Shown: positions 24,170-33,400 of the stretch, one piece after another
How the letters are laid out: each line of letters opens with the position of its first letter
How positions within the stretch are numbered: position 1 is the stretch's first letter
Made by a program: the position numbers and the translations under genes
Notes under the pieces: model-generated
The model's input: the letters and a program-made list of their open reading frames with translations, nothing else
Database searches by the model: none
Told to the model about the DNA's origin: nothing
Assembly: GCF_954871325.1 (NCBI RefSeq)
Contig: NC_088775.1
Coordinates: forward strand, 75,741,561-75,805,560
Reading direction: 5' to 3'
Source of the DNA: Gordionus sp. m RMFG-2023
Lineage: Eukaryota; Nematomorpha; Gordioida; Chordodea; Parachordodidae
Length of the DNA stretch: 64,000 bases

Positions 24170-24739
24170 TGTTATAAATCCGAACTTACCTCAGGGTGTT
24201 TACTCAGTAGTGGGAGAGCAATTAAGAATTCAAAGTTTGTTAAATCTTTCTTTATTAAAATAAAAGATTAATTCTAATAATAATGATGTTTAATTACTTA
24301 CCCTTGAGTACCTAAAATATATAATAATAATTCTAATTTATCAAATTGTATATTTACCTTTTCTTTATTAACTCTTTCCTTTTTTATTAATTTTATCTTC
24401 AAAATGTCATCCAATTTAAAAAATAATAATAAAATAATTTTCGAAGAATCCAAATTATCCAAAACTGAACTTCGAAGAATTAAAAAAATATATATATATA
24501 TATAAAATTAAACAATTTTCGAAGAATCAACTATATAAAAATTAAAATCTCATTATTCAAATATGTAATTCTTAAATCTAGTACAAATATTACCAATTTT
24601 CGAAGAATAAACATATAAATATTAAACTATTATTATTCAAATATAAAAATCTTAAATTTCGTACAATGTTAAATATACATAATAACAAAATTATAAAAAT
24701 GTTAAATTTCGTACCATCTTAAATTTACATAATACTACA
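24170..24739 (-). repeat. 3' LTR of the Gypsy element
   Basis: 570 bp, TG...CA bounded. An AATAAA lies inverted at 24251-24256. The LTR contains four TTCGAAGAAT motifs near 24441-24605, among ATTATTCAAATAT-type repeats, and an AT microsatellite. It is nearly identical to 29695-30264. Confidence 0.95.
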
Positions 24740-24750
24740 TCTCCCCCTTT
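24740..24750 (-). promoter_or_regulatory. Polypurine tract
   Basis: AAAGGGGGAGA on the minus strand, directly next to the 3' LTR. This is the expected place and composition for the plus-strand primer. Confidence 0.85.
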
Positions 24751-25075
24751 AATTCTCCCTTAACTCCATCGAGTTTGCCGCGGTTACCATGTTCCTCCCT
24801 GGTGCATTCGCATTACTATACGTTGTCAACTCTATACTTGGGCAAAACCTAAGTTTGTGTTCACCCCCGCACGCCCAGCATTCCACTCTCCTTCTTGTGG
24901 TATACGGCGCTATTCTGCGACCCCCTCTCGTTGGCGTTTCTTGTATCCAATCTCCGTATCTTTGTTTCGCTTCGTTCCTAGCGGCTTCTACCCATCTGTT
25001 GGATTCTTCTGAACCATCAACCTCTCTTATCTCTATCTTCATTACCTTGTTACCCACTCTAACATAGGAGGCCAT
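24749..25075 (-). CDS. Small Cys-rich frame in the 3' part of the Gypsy element
   Basis: 108 codons ending just before the polypurine tract. The N-terminal half is charged and contains WVEAARNEAKQRYGDWI. The second half has an Arg-rich stretch followed by CWACGGEHKLRFC, which is C-x2-C-x3-H-x4-C, one residue short of a standard retroviral zinc knuckle. It lies where env or accessory genes occur in some LTR elements, but it has no signal peptide or membrane segment and does not look like an envelope protein. An RNA-binding role is an inference. It is separated from integrase by about 350 bases that include a 46-bp tandem repeat. Confidence 0.55.
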   Translation of the reverse strand: MASYVRVGNKVMKIEIREVDGSEESNRWVEAARNEAKQRYGDWIQETPTRGGRRIAPYTTRRRVECWACGGEHKLRFCPSIELTTYSNANAPGRNMVTAANSMELREN

Positions 25076-25216
25076 CTAAATAAAATACTTTATACACATA
25101 TATATATATATTCTTCGACTCTTATTTCTCTATACTAGGTTAGATTTTCTTCTCTAACTCTTTATAAAATATAACTCTCCTAATTAAGTCTAACATCCCT
25201 TTTATTTCCTACAACG

Positions 25217-25400
25217 TATGATTCTCCTACTATGTCTATCATCACGTTATTCCTTTCCAAATTATGATTCTCCTACTATGTCTATCATCACGTTATTCCT
25301 TTCCAAATTATGATTCTCCTACTATGTCTATCATCAATTTATTCCTTTCTAAATTATGATTCTCCTACTATGTCTATCATCAATTTATTCTTTTCTAATT
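25217..25400. repeat. 46-bp tandem repeat, four copies
   Basis: Units start TATGATTCTCCTACTATGTC at 25217, 25263, 25309 and 25355. The first two end TCACGTTATTCC-style and the last two TCAATTTATTC-style, so the array grew in two steps. It lies between the integrase frame and the small Cys-rich frame of the Gypsy element. Confidence 0.95.
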
Positions 25401-25423
25401 CTTCGTATAATTCTCATTTCTCT

Positions 25424-26305
25424 CTAAGGCCTTAAGCTTCTACACCTTACTTGCTTCAGGTGCCTTGTAAAGGTTCCTTCTTGTCCTTCAATCTTTACTT
25501 CTACTTTTTTCCTTCCTATATTTTTGCTTATTACACCCTTCCCCCATTTAATAGGCCCATCAAACAACAATACCCACACCAAACTTCCTACTGGAAATCT
25601 TTCACTATCTGCTTGTTCTCTCCTTATCACTTTTTCCTTTAAAAAATCTAATTCTGATCTCGTCTTTCTTCCTAAAAATATTTCAGCTGGTGACTTTCCT
25701 TTTGCTGTTTCCGTACTGTTGTATGCTAACAATGATAACCACCATTGACCTTCTCCATATTTTGCCTTTTTCAACCAACTCTTTACTAAAGCTACCATTC
25801 GTTCAGCTTGTCCATTGCTTCTTGGGTAATAAGGTGGTGATAATAAATGTCTAATATTCCACCTATCACAAAATTTATCAAATGCTCTACCTTTAAACGC
25901 TGGACCTCCATCTGATACTATCGTCTTCATCAACCCATATTTGCCTACAAAATCCTTTATCTTGTCTAAAGCTACTCTTGTTGATAAACCTGAAACTTGC
26001 TGACAATCTATCCATTTTGAACCTGCATCTACCATGATAAAAAATCTTTTCTTCTCATATTCTAAAAAATCTACATGTATTCTTTCGCATGGAATGTCTG
26101 TCTTTGGCCATTTATCTTCCTTATTCTTTGCTGGAACATTAGCCCACATGTTACAGGTTTCACAGCTCCTTGCTAACTCTTCTATTTCCTTATTCATCTT
26201 AGGCCACCACATATATTCTCTTGCTTTATTTTTCATTCTTTCTATGCCTTGATGACCTGAATGTATTACATTTAAGGTTTCCTTTCTTAATTCATTCGGT
26301 ATCAC
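25424..26305 (-). CDS. Gypsy integrase region
   Basis: 293 codons. The N-terminal zinc-binding HHCC module is visible (HSGHQG... CETCNMW), followed by the catalytic core with VDFLEY, IVSDGGPAF and a SPPYYPRSNGQAERM block that carries the D,D-35-E triad. A C-terminal basic region (GKGVISKNIGRKKVEVK) follows. Such integrases insert the element's DNA copy with a short staggered cut, which agrees with the 5-bp GGAAA duplication. It follows the RT/RNase H region in the order Gypsy elements use. Confidence 0.92.
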   Translation of the reverse strand: MIPNELRKETLNVIHSGHQGIERMKNKAREYMWWPKMNKEIEELARSCETCNMWANVPAKNKEDKWPKTDIPCERIHVDFLEYEKKRFFIMVDAGSKWIDCQQVSGLSTRVALDKIKDFVGKYGLMKTIVSDGGPAFKGRAFDKFCDRWNIRHLLSPPYYPRSNGQAERMVALVKSWLKKAKYGEGQWWLSLLAYNSTETAKGKSPAEIFLGRKTRSELDFLKEKVIRREQADSERFPVGSLVWVLLFDGPIKWGKGVISKNIGRKKVEVKIEGQEGTFTRHLKQVRCRSLRP

Positions 26306-26314
26306 TAATCTATA

Positions 26315-28756
26315 TCATCTCAATAAACAATTGTCTTCTATATTTAATTCACTCTTAACTTTTTTAAACGCTTTATCTTCATTTTTCCATTCTATATCTC
26401 CTTTTAAACAAGCTTTAATTCTTATTAATTCTTCATCTTTTTGGGATATCTTATCTACTATATCAAATGTTATAGGTTTTTCTCTTGTATCTATTCTCAC
26501 CGCTCTTATAATATTACCATTTACATTTTCTTCTTCTTCTATATATTCTAAACTATTGATTACTGGTTCTTTGTCTTCAATGTCTTTATTAAACAATCTT
26601 GATAAAATGTCCGGTAAGCAATTTTGTTTACCTTCTCTGAATTTTATTTCAAAATCGAAATTACCAACTAAAATTAGCCATTTTTGCAACCTGGGTGAAA
26701 TCATAAGTTCCTTATTCTCTTTTTTAAATAAATCTACCAACGGCTTATGGTCCGTATACAATAAAAACCTTTTTCCTATCAGATATTCCTTACATTTCGT
26801 AAGCCCGAATTTCACTGCTAGAGCCTCTCTTTCTATCGTTGAGTAATTTTTCTCAGTGCTATTAAATCGTCTCGATAAAAATAAAACAGGTTTCTCCACA
26901 TTATCTATCATCTGCAACAAAACTCCTCCTATACCTTCATTAGAAGCATCTACTGCTAAAATAATATTTAATTTCTCATTAAAACAACTTAAAATCGGCT
27001 TCTCTACCATCTTTATTTTCAACTTTTCGAAACTTTTCTCCTGTGCTTCTCCCCATTCAAACTTTTTATTTTTCTTTAATAAATCATACAACGGTGTAGC
27101 AATTTCTGCAAAATTTTGAACAAACCGATGATAATAATTTGTTGCTCCTAAAAACGCTTGTACCTCCGCTTTATTATTCGGGGCTCTCATATTCATGATC
27201 TTATCTATATTCTTTCCAATTGGCGTAATCTCATTTCCCTTTATAACATGTCCTAAATACTTTATTTCTTTTACTCCAAAAACGCTCTTCTTCAAATTAG
27301 CTTTTAAACCATTTTCTAATATAATATCTAACACTTTAACTAATCTCGAATTGTGTTCTTCTTCTGTTCTACCAGATATCAAAACATCATCTAAATAATA
27401 CATTATTCCTTTTATTCCTTGAAATAACGCCGTCATCGTTCTTTGAAATATTGGCGCTGATATTTTCAAACCAAAAGGTAATCGGCAGAATGCAAACAAA
27501 CCTCTATGAGTTGTAATCGTTAGTATCTTACTTGTCTTTTCACTCACCTTAATTTGCAAATAAGCATTCGAAAAATCAATCTTTGAAAACAGGGTGTCTC
27601 CTCTTAAATTCGCTAGCAGTTGTTCTATTCTAGGTAGTGGATACTTTTCATTTATTACGCACTTATTAACTGTTACTCTATAGTCTATACACAATCTTAA
27701 ACTGTTATCTGGTTTTCTTATGGGCACTAAAGGTGTTGCCCATTCACTATGCACTATTGGTTTTATTATTCCGTCTTTTAACCATTTATCTAATTCTTTA
27801 TCTATCTCTTCTATCCAGGAAAACGGTAATCTTCTTATGCCGCAAAACTTAGGCCTATAATTTTCTTCTAATCGTATATCTACTTCAAAATTTTTCAGAG
27901 TACCTAATTCTTCTTTAAAGACTTCATTATACCTATTCAAAATAATCTTTATTTCTTTTTCAACAATATCTTCAACAACATTCTGGTCTACCATATTATT
28001 AATTTCTTGTTTAATTTCGACTGAATTTACCTCTATTGTTTTTGTATCTCTTGTTTTCTTATTTTCTTCTAAGTTGCTTCTATATTTGATCAAAAATTCT
28101 GGTGTTCGATTTCTAAGTTTATCGAGAACTAATTCTTGTTTATCCTCTATAATAGGTAACTTAAATCTATCGAAATCTATCCTTTCACTATTTTCATCAT
28201 TACTTACAGGGATAGTATCGAAAAATTTCCACCAATTATAAACTGGACCTAACGTTCTTATATCATCCCATCCTAAAATCGGTTCAATCTTCAACGTCGT
28301 TATCCACAAATTTATACTTTTATTAACTCTTGGTAACCTTACCCTATAATACCCTAAAATTTTCACCATGCTACCATCCAATTGTTTGGCTCTTATCTTT
28401 TTAGTAACAAACTCTTTCTCTGGCCAAAATCTCATAAAATCCTTTATACTTATTAAACTAATTTCTGCTCCTGTATCTAATAAAAAACAAATTTCTGCTT
28501 CCTCCATGTTTATCTTTACTCTAGGGCATCTATTTTTCATTAAAAAATTCTCTAATTCCATCTTTAGTACGTCTACCCTAGTTGCCTTTTTAATTCTATA
28601 TATTTCAAAATCTCTACTTTTTATCTTTATATCACTTCTATTAATATCGCTTGAATTATAATTATCAACGTTAAAGCACTTTTTATCATCGCAAAATTTC
28701 TCGTTCTTATTACCATAATTATTCTTACTTGCACTAGCATTATCAACATTATCCAA
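26315..28756 (-). CDS. Gypsy protease-reverse transcriptase-RNase H region
   Basis: 813 codons as listed; the frame is open further upstream through an Asn-rich repeat. An aspartic protease motif FLLDTGAEIS lies at about residue 91. RT spans roughly 270-500, with IDYR, a KIDFSNAYLQI block, LPFGL (426-430) and the catalytic YLDD (454-457). RNase H follows, with VDASNEGIGG (602-611), IEREALAV (641-648) and YTDHKPL (667-673). The order protease-RT-RNase H then integrase defines Ty3/Gypsy. The family uses it to mature the polyprotein and copy RNA to DNA inside particles. Confidence 0.95.
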   Translation of the reverse strand: MDNVDNASASKNNYGNKNEKFCDDKKCFNVDNYNSSDINRSDIKIKSRDFEIYRIKKATRVDVLKMELENFLMKNRCPRVKINMEEAEICFLLDTGAEISLISIKDFMRFWPEKEFVTKKIRAKQLDGSMVKILGYYRVRLPRVNKSINLWITTLKIEPILGWDDIRTLGPVYNWWKFFDTIPVSNDENSERIDFDRFKLPIIEDKQELVLDKLRNRTPEFLIKYRSNLEENKKTRDTKTIEVNSVEIKQEINNMVDQNVVEDIVEKEIKIILNRYNEVFKEELGTLKNFEVDIRLEENYRPKFCGIRRLPFSWIEEIDKELDKWLKDGIIKPIVHSEWATPLVPIRKPDNSLRLCIDYRVTVNKCVINEKYPLPRIEQLLANLRGDTLFSKIDFSNAYLQIKVSEKTSKILTITTHRGLFAFCRLPFGLKISAPIFQRTMTALFQGIKGIMYYLDDVLISGRTEEEHNSRLVKVLDIILENGLKANLKKSVFGVKEIKYLGHVIKGNEITPIGKNIDKIMNMRAPNNKAEVQAFLGATNYYHRFVQNFAEIATPLYDLLKKNKKFEWGEAQEKSFEKLKIKMVEKPILSCFNEKLNIILAVDASNEGIGGVLLQMIDNVEKPVLFLSRRFNSTEKNYSTIEREALAVKFGLTKCKEYLIGKRFLLYTDHKPLVDLFKKENKELMISPRLQKWLILVGNFDFEIKFREGKQNCLPDILSRLFNKDIEDKEPVINSLEYIEEEENVNGNIIRAVRIDTREKPITFDIVDKISQKDEELIRIKACLKGDIEWKNEDKAFKKVKSELNIEDNCLLR

Positions 28757-28759
28757 ATT

Positions 28760-29095
28760 ATCATTATTAAAATTAAAATCTTTATTCTTATTTTCTACTA
28801 AATTATCAACGTTACCAAAATTATTATCATTACCAAATTTATCATTATAATTAACATATTTATTCTTACCTGAATTAAAACTATTAACATTAGAAAAATT
28901 ATCATCATTACAAAATTTATCCTTAAAATTAAAATACTTATTCTTAACTGAATTAAAATTATCAACCTTAGAAAAATTATTATCATTACAAAATTTATCA
29001 TTAAAATATTTATTCTTACCTGAATTAAAATTATCATCCTTAGAAAAATTATTATCATTACAAAATTTATCATTAAAATTAACATATTTCTCTCT
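28760..29095 (-). repeat. Asn/Lys/Phe-rich in-frame repeat between gag and pro-pol
   Basis: About four units of 72-78 bp (multiples of three), each encoding 24-26 residues rich in Asn, Asp, Lys and Phe with a single Cys in a DKFCND-type core. The frame is continuous with the pro-pol frame. Low-complexity linkers of this size between Gag and protease are unusual, and the unit length changes only by whole codons, which suggests selection for the frame. Confidence 0.8.
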
Positions 29096-29098
29096 TAG

Positions 29099-29530
29099 TC
29101 ATTTATTGCAATTTTCTTGTGTGTGTCCTTCTTGGGCACAATTATTGCACCTTACAATTGAATTGTTTACTCTGCAACTTATAGCCACATGGCCATTCTT
29201 GCCACACCTCGCGCATCTTAGATTCTTCGTTATCTCACACTGGCGCGACATGTGGCCCGGCTGACCACAACTATAGCAAATTATCTGTCTGTAATTATCC
29301 GTTCGTATGAAGTTGTTTATATTTCTTTTCTTATCTTCCTCTCTTAATATATTCTTAATATTTTCTAACTCTTTAATCTCTATCTTAACGTAAGTCGTAT
29401 TTCTTCCTATAATTAAACCTAACGTGAAACTTAAAATTAGCACCAAAAATATAATTATACTTATATTTTCAAGTATTAAACTTAATAAATTTATTTGCGT
29501 AATATACATTAAAGTGTACTCAATAACCAC
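29099..29530 (-). CDS. Gag-like zinc-knuckle protein of the Gypsy element
   Basis: 143 codons. The N-terminal half has a strongly hydrophobic segment (about residues 21-41, ENISIIIFLVLILSFTLGLI) that looks like a membrane anchor. The C-terminal half has three knuckles: CYSCGQPGHMSRQC, CARCGKNGHVAISC and CNNCAQEGHTQENC, all C-x2-C-x4-H-x4-C. I see no matrix or capsid domain. The pro-pol frame continues in the same phase after the stop codon, and the stop is followed by CTA, a context known to favour read-through. Some retroviruses and retroelements use read-through to make Gag-Pol, so that is the likely mechanism. The leader between LTR and start codon is only about 160 bases. Confidence 0.75.
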   Translation of the reverse strand: MVIEYTLMYITQINLLSLILENISIIIFLVLILSFTLGLIIGRNTTYVKIEIKELENIKNILREEDKKRNINNFIRTDNYRQIICYSCGQPGHMSRQCEITKNLRCARCGKNGHVAISCRVNNSIVRCNNCAQEGHTQENCNK

Positions 29531-29675
29531 TTGATTAAAATAATTTTAAATAATTTAAAAAAATTGTATAAATATAAAATTACTACTATAATAAATAAAA
29601 GTAATAATAATTTACATAACATAAAATAGATTTGTTTTTACCTTTGAATTCCTACGTGAATATCTAACAGGCCCT

Positions 29676-29691
29676 GATTTACTTCGGTCCA
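29676..29691 (-). promoter_or_regulatory. Putative primer-binding site
   Basis: TGGACCGAAGTAAATC on the minus strand, three bases inside the 5' LTR. It starts TGG as needed to pair with a tRNA CCA end. I cannot assign the tRNA. Confidence 0.55.
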
Positions 29692-29694
29692 AAT

Positions 29695-30264
29695 TGTTAT
29701 AAATCCGAACTTACCTCAGGGTGTTTACTCAGTAGTGGGAGAGCAATTAAGAATTCAAAGTTTGTTAAATCTTTCTTTATTAAAATAAAAGATTAATTCT
29801 AATAATAATGATGTTTAATTACTTACCCTTGAGTACCTAAAATATATAATAATAATTCTAATTTATCAAATTGTATATTTACCTTTTCTTTATTAACTCT
29901 TTCCTTTTTTATTAATTTTATCTTCAAAATGTCATCCAATTTAAAAAATAATAATAAAATAATTTTCGAAGAATCCAAATTATCCAAAACTGAACTTCGA
30001 AGAATTAAAAATATATATATATATATAAAAAATTAAACAATATTCGAAGAATCAACTATATAAAAATTAAAATCTCATTATTCAAATATGTAATTCTTAA
30101 ATCTAGTACAAATATTACCAATTTTCGAAGAATAAACATATAAATATTAAACTATTATTATTCAAATATAAAAATCTTAAATTTCGTACAATGTTAAATA
30201 TACATAATAACAAAATTATAAAAATGTTAAATTTCGTACCATCTTAAATTTACATAATACTACA
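29695..30264 (-). repeat. 5' LTR of the Gypsy element
   Basis: 570 bp and nearly identical to 24170-24739. It carries the same AATAAA (inverted at 29776-29781) and the same four TTCGAAGAAT-type motifs. The promoter should lie within it, but no core motif is convincing. Confidence 0.95.
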
Positions 30265-30269
30265 GGAAA
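30265..30269. repeat. Target-site duplication GGAAA, right copy
   Basis: Matches 24165-24169 exactly. Confidence 0.9.
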
Positions 30270-30430
30270 ATGATGATAATATGGAATTTCCTTCTCCTGA
30301 ATTCACAAAATATTTCAATCGCGATAAAAATATTAACACAGGGTATAAATTTCATTGTAAGATGAGCCGGAAGGTTATATCATCAAACAAGACTAGTATT
30401 TAACGAAGAAACATTTAAAAGTAATATATC

Positions 30431-33400
30431 AAACAAATTTAATATCAAAGTATAGCCCAATCCTTAATCTTTAAAATAAAATTTGAAAAGCTGTATATCT
30501 ATAATAGTTTTTGAGCTAGATGAGTTTATGTGAGTTTATTTTCTGGCCCTGTTCAAACATGGTGCTATAAGATATTATTCAAGAATTTAATTATAAATTA
30601 TAATAAATATTAACATTTCATTTTATCAGACTCATCTATGGATTTTAAAAATGCTTAAAATTAACTACTCATCAAATTTATAAACTTTATTATAACATGC
30701 TAAAAAATAACCAATTCAATCTTTTCACATCTCAACCAATTTTGAGAGAAACTAGTTCAATAGATAAAAAGTTAAAGGGTGGTGGCCTGGCCACTCCAAA
30801 CATGGTCATTTATACCACTACCCCCTACATAATTTTTATTCTAATTATTCCTGTTATAATTTTAGACTCAACCCTAGCCAGAGATAATTTTTCTAAAATA
30901 AATAATAATACTATTGAAAATCCTTTAGACGCATTCTTTTGAATCTAAAAACACTCAAATAAAATTTTTGTTGGTTTTTCTTTTATAAAAATAGGTATAA
31001 TAAATTTAATACTCCATTGCGTGCTGAACCTATTATTTAGTCATAGCTTATACTTTCTGATGTCGCTCTAGATTTGGGGATAGCAGTATGGAAATGTTAT
31101 TATTGAGATGCAATAAAAAATAAACAAATTATATATATTTGAAATTTTAGATATATTTTTTATTTGTGGAATTAGAGTTACGTAAAAATAATTTTAAAAA
31201 AATTATAAATTAAAAACGGTAGTGATAGTGATAGCGCTACTATTAAAATTATCTTTAACAACACTGCACAATTCAAATTTTTTTTTAGAGAAAATCTTTT
31301 TTACATTTAAGGAAATTATATGAAGTTGCAGTAATAATTTTTGAAGATGTTTTCCCTCATTTTGGGGGTTATAAATCTTGATATATAGGCCTAAGCCTAT
31401 GACAATATTTTCCCACCAAAAAATTTTCACCCCTTCACCCCTTCTCCCCTCTCCCTCCACACTCCTTAAATATTTTTTAGCAAAATCTTCAAAAGCTTAA
31501 CAAAATTATACCCACTACCCTCCTTCTCTTACCTCCCTTCAACTCCATTTATAATTTAATGACAATCTTAAATTATACACCCCCCCCCCTCCCGTGGTAA
31601 TATTGTGTGCTATCATCGTTAAACAGTCAGCCGGTTATAGACTCATCAGCTGTTCCGAGCTTATATTAGCGTTTAGGATATCATTAGGAATAACGTTATC
31701 CAAAATGGTTATTCTCTAGAAAGATAATCATAATGGCTTTAGAAAGAGACATGATAATTAAATTTAAAAATCAATAATATAGTTGATTAAATATGTTAAA
31801 CTCGGCTAAATATCAGGGTTTGTCCACAAGTAGAAAACCCACTTAAAATATATTGTGATGTCATTGCTCCTGGCAATTCATGTTTCGCATATTTGCCATA
31901 TAAAAAATGCGAAAAATCTATTTTATAAATATCTATTGACTGTAAAGATCATGAACATATGATAGATAGTATTTATAGTTTAGCTCGTTTTTACCTCAGC
32001 TGCCATATCACCCCGTTCTCTCTCAATGCAAAGAAATATTAAAAACTTTTCGCTAATTCTAGGACTTAGTTTTCATTATTTTAGCGCGATCGAAGCCTTA
32101 ATATCTGAATTTATACACTTAATAATAATAAAAAATTTATAAATTATTTTGAATTTATAGTTTTCAAAATTATTGGTTTTTAATTGAAAGATTTTGCTTT
32201 GTTTTATAAAAAAAATAATACTATAATAACATCAATATATTTTTACTAGTATGTAATATATATTTAATTAATTTTTTAATCCCCGCCTAGTTATAATTAG
32301 GTTTAAATAATTTGTTCAAAATTAATTTGACAAATATAAAAATTATGTACAATATATATAAAATAACTCAATTTTTTTATAATTAATATTATCAGAAATA
32401 TCCTAATATTTAAAAATTGAGGCTTTCGTGTTTTTCCGTAAATTTCATATGATGCATTTAAAATGGTAATGTGTGAATTAACAAACGTTTTTTTGTGTTA
32501 AAAAACGCAATATTAATTATACCCTAAACTCAATGCCGCTATTTCTGATAACAAAAATAACCAAAGTCACCTGAACTCTTATTTTGGCCGCTTTCCCCTG
32601 TTAATAGTATTATTATAAACTAATTATAACTCCAAATGAATAGAAAAAGGAAGATTTAGATGTTCAAACCTAAAAATAGGTGAGTCCGCATGTTTAGGAG
32701 AAAAATGTATTGAAACGGGTCCAATGCTAAACCAAATATACGGATATTATTATAGTTAAAATAAATTAAATTATAAACTAAATAGAATTGCTAACGCCAT
32801 CAATTAATGATCATGTCTAAAATATTAAAAACTAAAGACCGATTACAATTAGTTAAGGGGCATCTTGGGGAACAGAAAGTTACTCCGCTCCAATTTATTT
32901 ATAAACTATCATCCTACAAAAGTCAAAATTTAAATCTAATAATTGGGTCATACATCATTAGCTAAAAAAGATTTGAAAAATATTTATCTTTTAACTTTTG
33001 CGAAGGCAAATATATTTTTTAGCATACTAAAGTAACAAAATTTATAAATAAATCTTTAAAAATCCTATTAAATAGATTTTAGGAAAGTTCTTAATTTTTA
33101 ATTTGCAATTTTTCAGATAAAAACATGAAAATGAATATGATTTTAATTGAAATTTATAAAATTAAAGGTCATATTATTCATATTGATGATTGGTTTGTTT
33201 CTAGCAATTATTGCATATTTTATTTCGAGATTGTAAATAATTTTAAAAGAATAGATACAAATCTAAGAGTTAAGGTCAACAGTGCGGTACGACCGAAAAA
33301 CCTTAGAACCGGACAGGACCGGATTATATTTTTTATAACGTTTCTCAACCCGATCGTAATTGGTCATCGGTCCAGTTCTGGTCGTTAAAATTCTTTAATT

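Larger units (their letters stand above)
24170..30264 (-). mobile_element. Gypsy-type LTR retrotransposon, young
   Basis: A 6,095-bp element on the minus strand with two 570-bp LTRs that start TGTAGTA and end TAACA when read in the element's direction. It has a possible primer-binding site, a polypurine tract, a Gag-like zinc-knuckle frame, protease, reverse transcriptase, RNase H and integrase in the Gypsy order, and an extra small Cys-rich frame near its 3' end. The two LTRs differ only by about one substitution and the length of an AT microsatellite, so the insertion is very recent. It looks almost whole, with about one visible break in pol. It lies inside a hAT reading frame. The integrase and RT wording suggests a Mag/K02A2.6-like lineage, but that needs a tree. 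Confidence 0.95.
23697..30430 (+). mobile_element. hAT remnant with BED-finger frame, split by a Gypsy insertion
   Basis: CAGAGTTGTTAAAATAGCGC at 23697, followed by GC-rich AGCGC/GCGCTA units, looks like a hAT terminus. An ATG at 24100 opens a frame (MSIVIDIEDNFGTG...ISWE) that runs up to the Gypsy insertion at 24170 and resumes in phase after it, from 30265 (NDDNMEFPSPEFTKYF, then YKFHCKM and KVISSNKTS). This resembles a BED zinc finger. It decays after about 30400: a stop interrupts just before a KKHLK block that lies in another phase. The right terminus was not found. A foldback at about 23870-24090 lies between the terminus and the ATG. Confidence 0.6.

Noticed and set aside
24165-24175. 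Possibility that the 570-bp repeats are a tandem or segmental duplication instead of LTRs
   Set aside because: TG...CA ends, a 5-bp target duplication outside, and the polypurine tract inside identify them as LTRs.
26331-28661. Several plus-strand frames of 67-171 codons
   Set aside because: They are antisense shadows of the Gypsy pol frame.
28798-29085. Minus-strand frame of 95 codons, very rich in Ile/Met/Leu
   Set aside because: It is an alternative phase of the Asn-rich repeat. The phase continuous with pro-pol is the better reading.
30697-30942. 81-codon plus-strand frame with one hydrophobic segment
   Set aside because: No homology that I recognise, no splice context, and ordinary AT-rich composition. 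Also considered and dropped as a continuation of the NALF-like gene because it lacks the expected cysteines.
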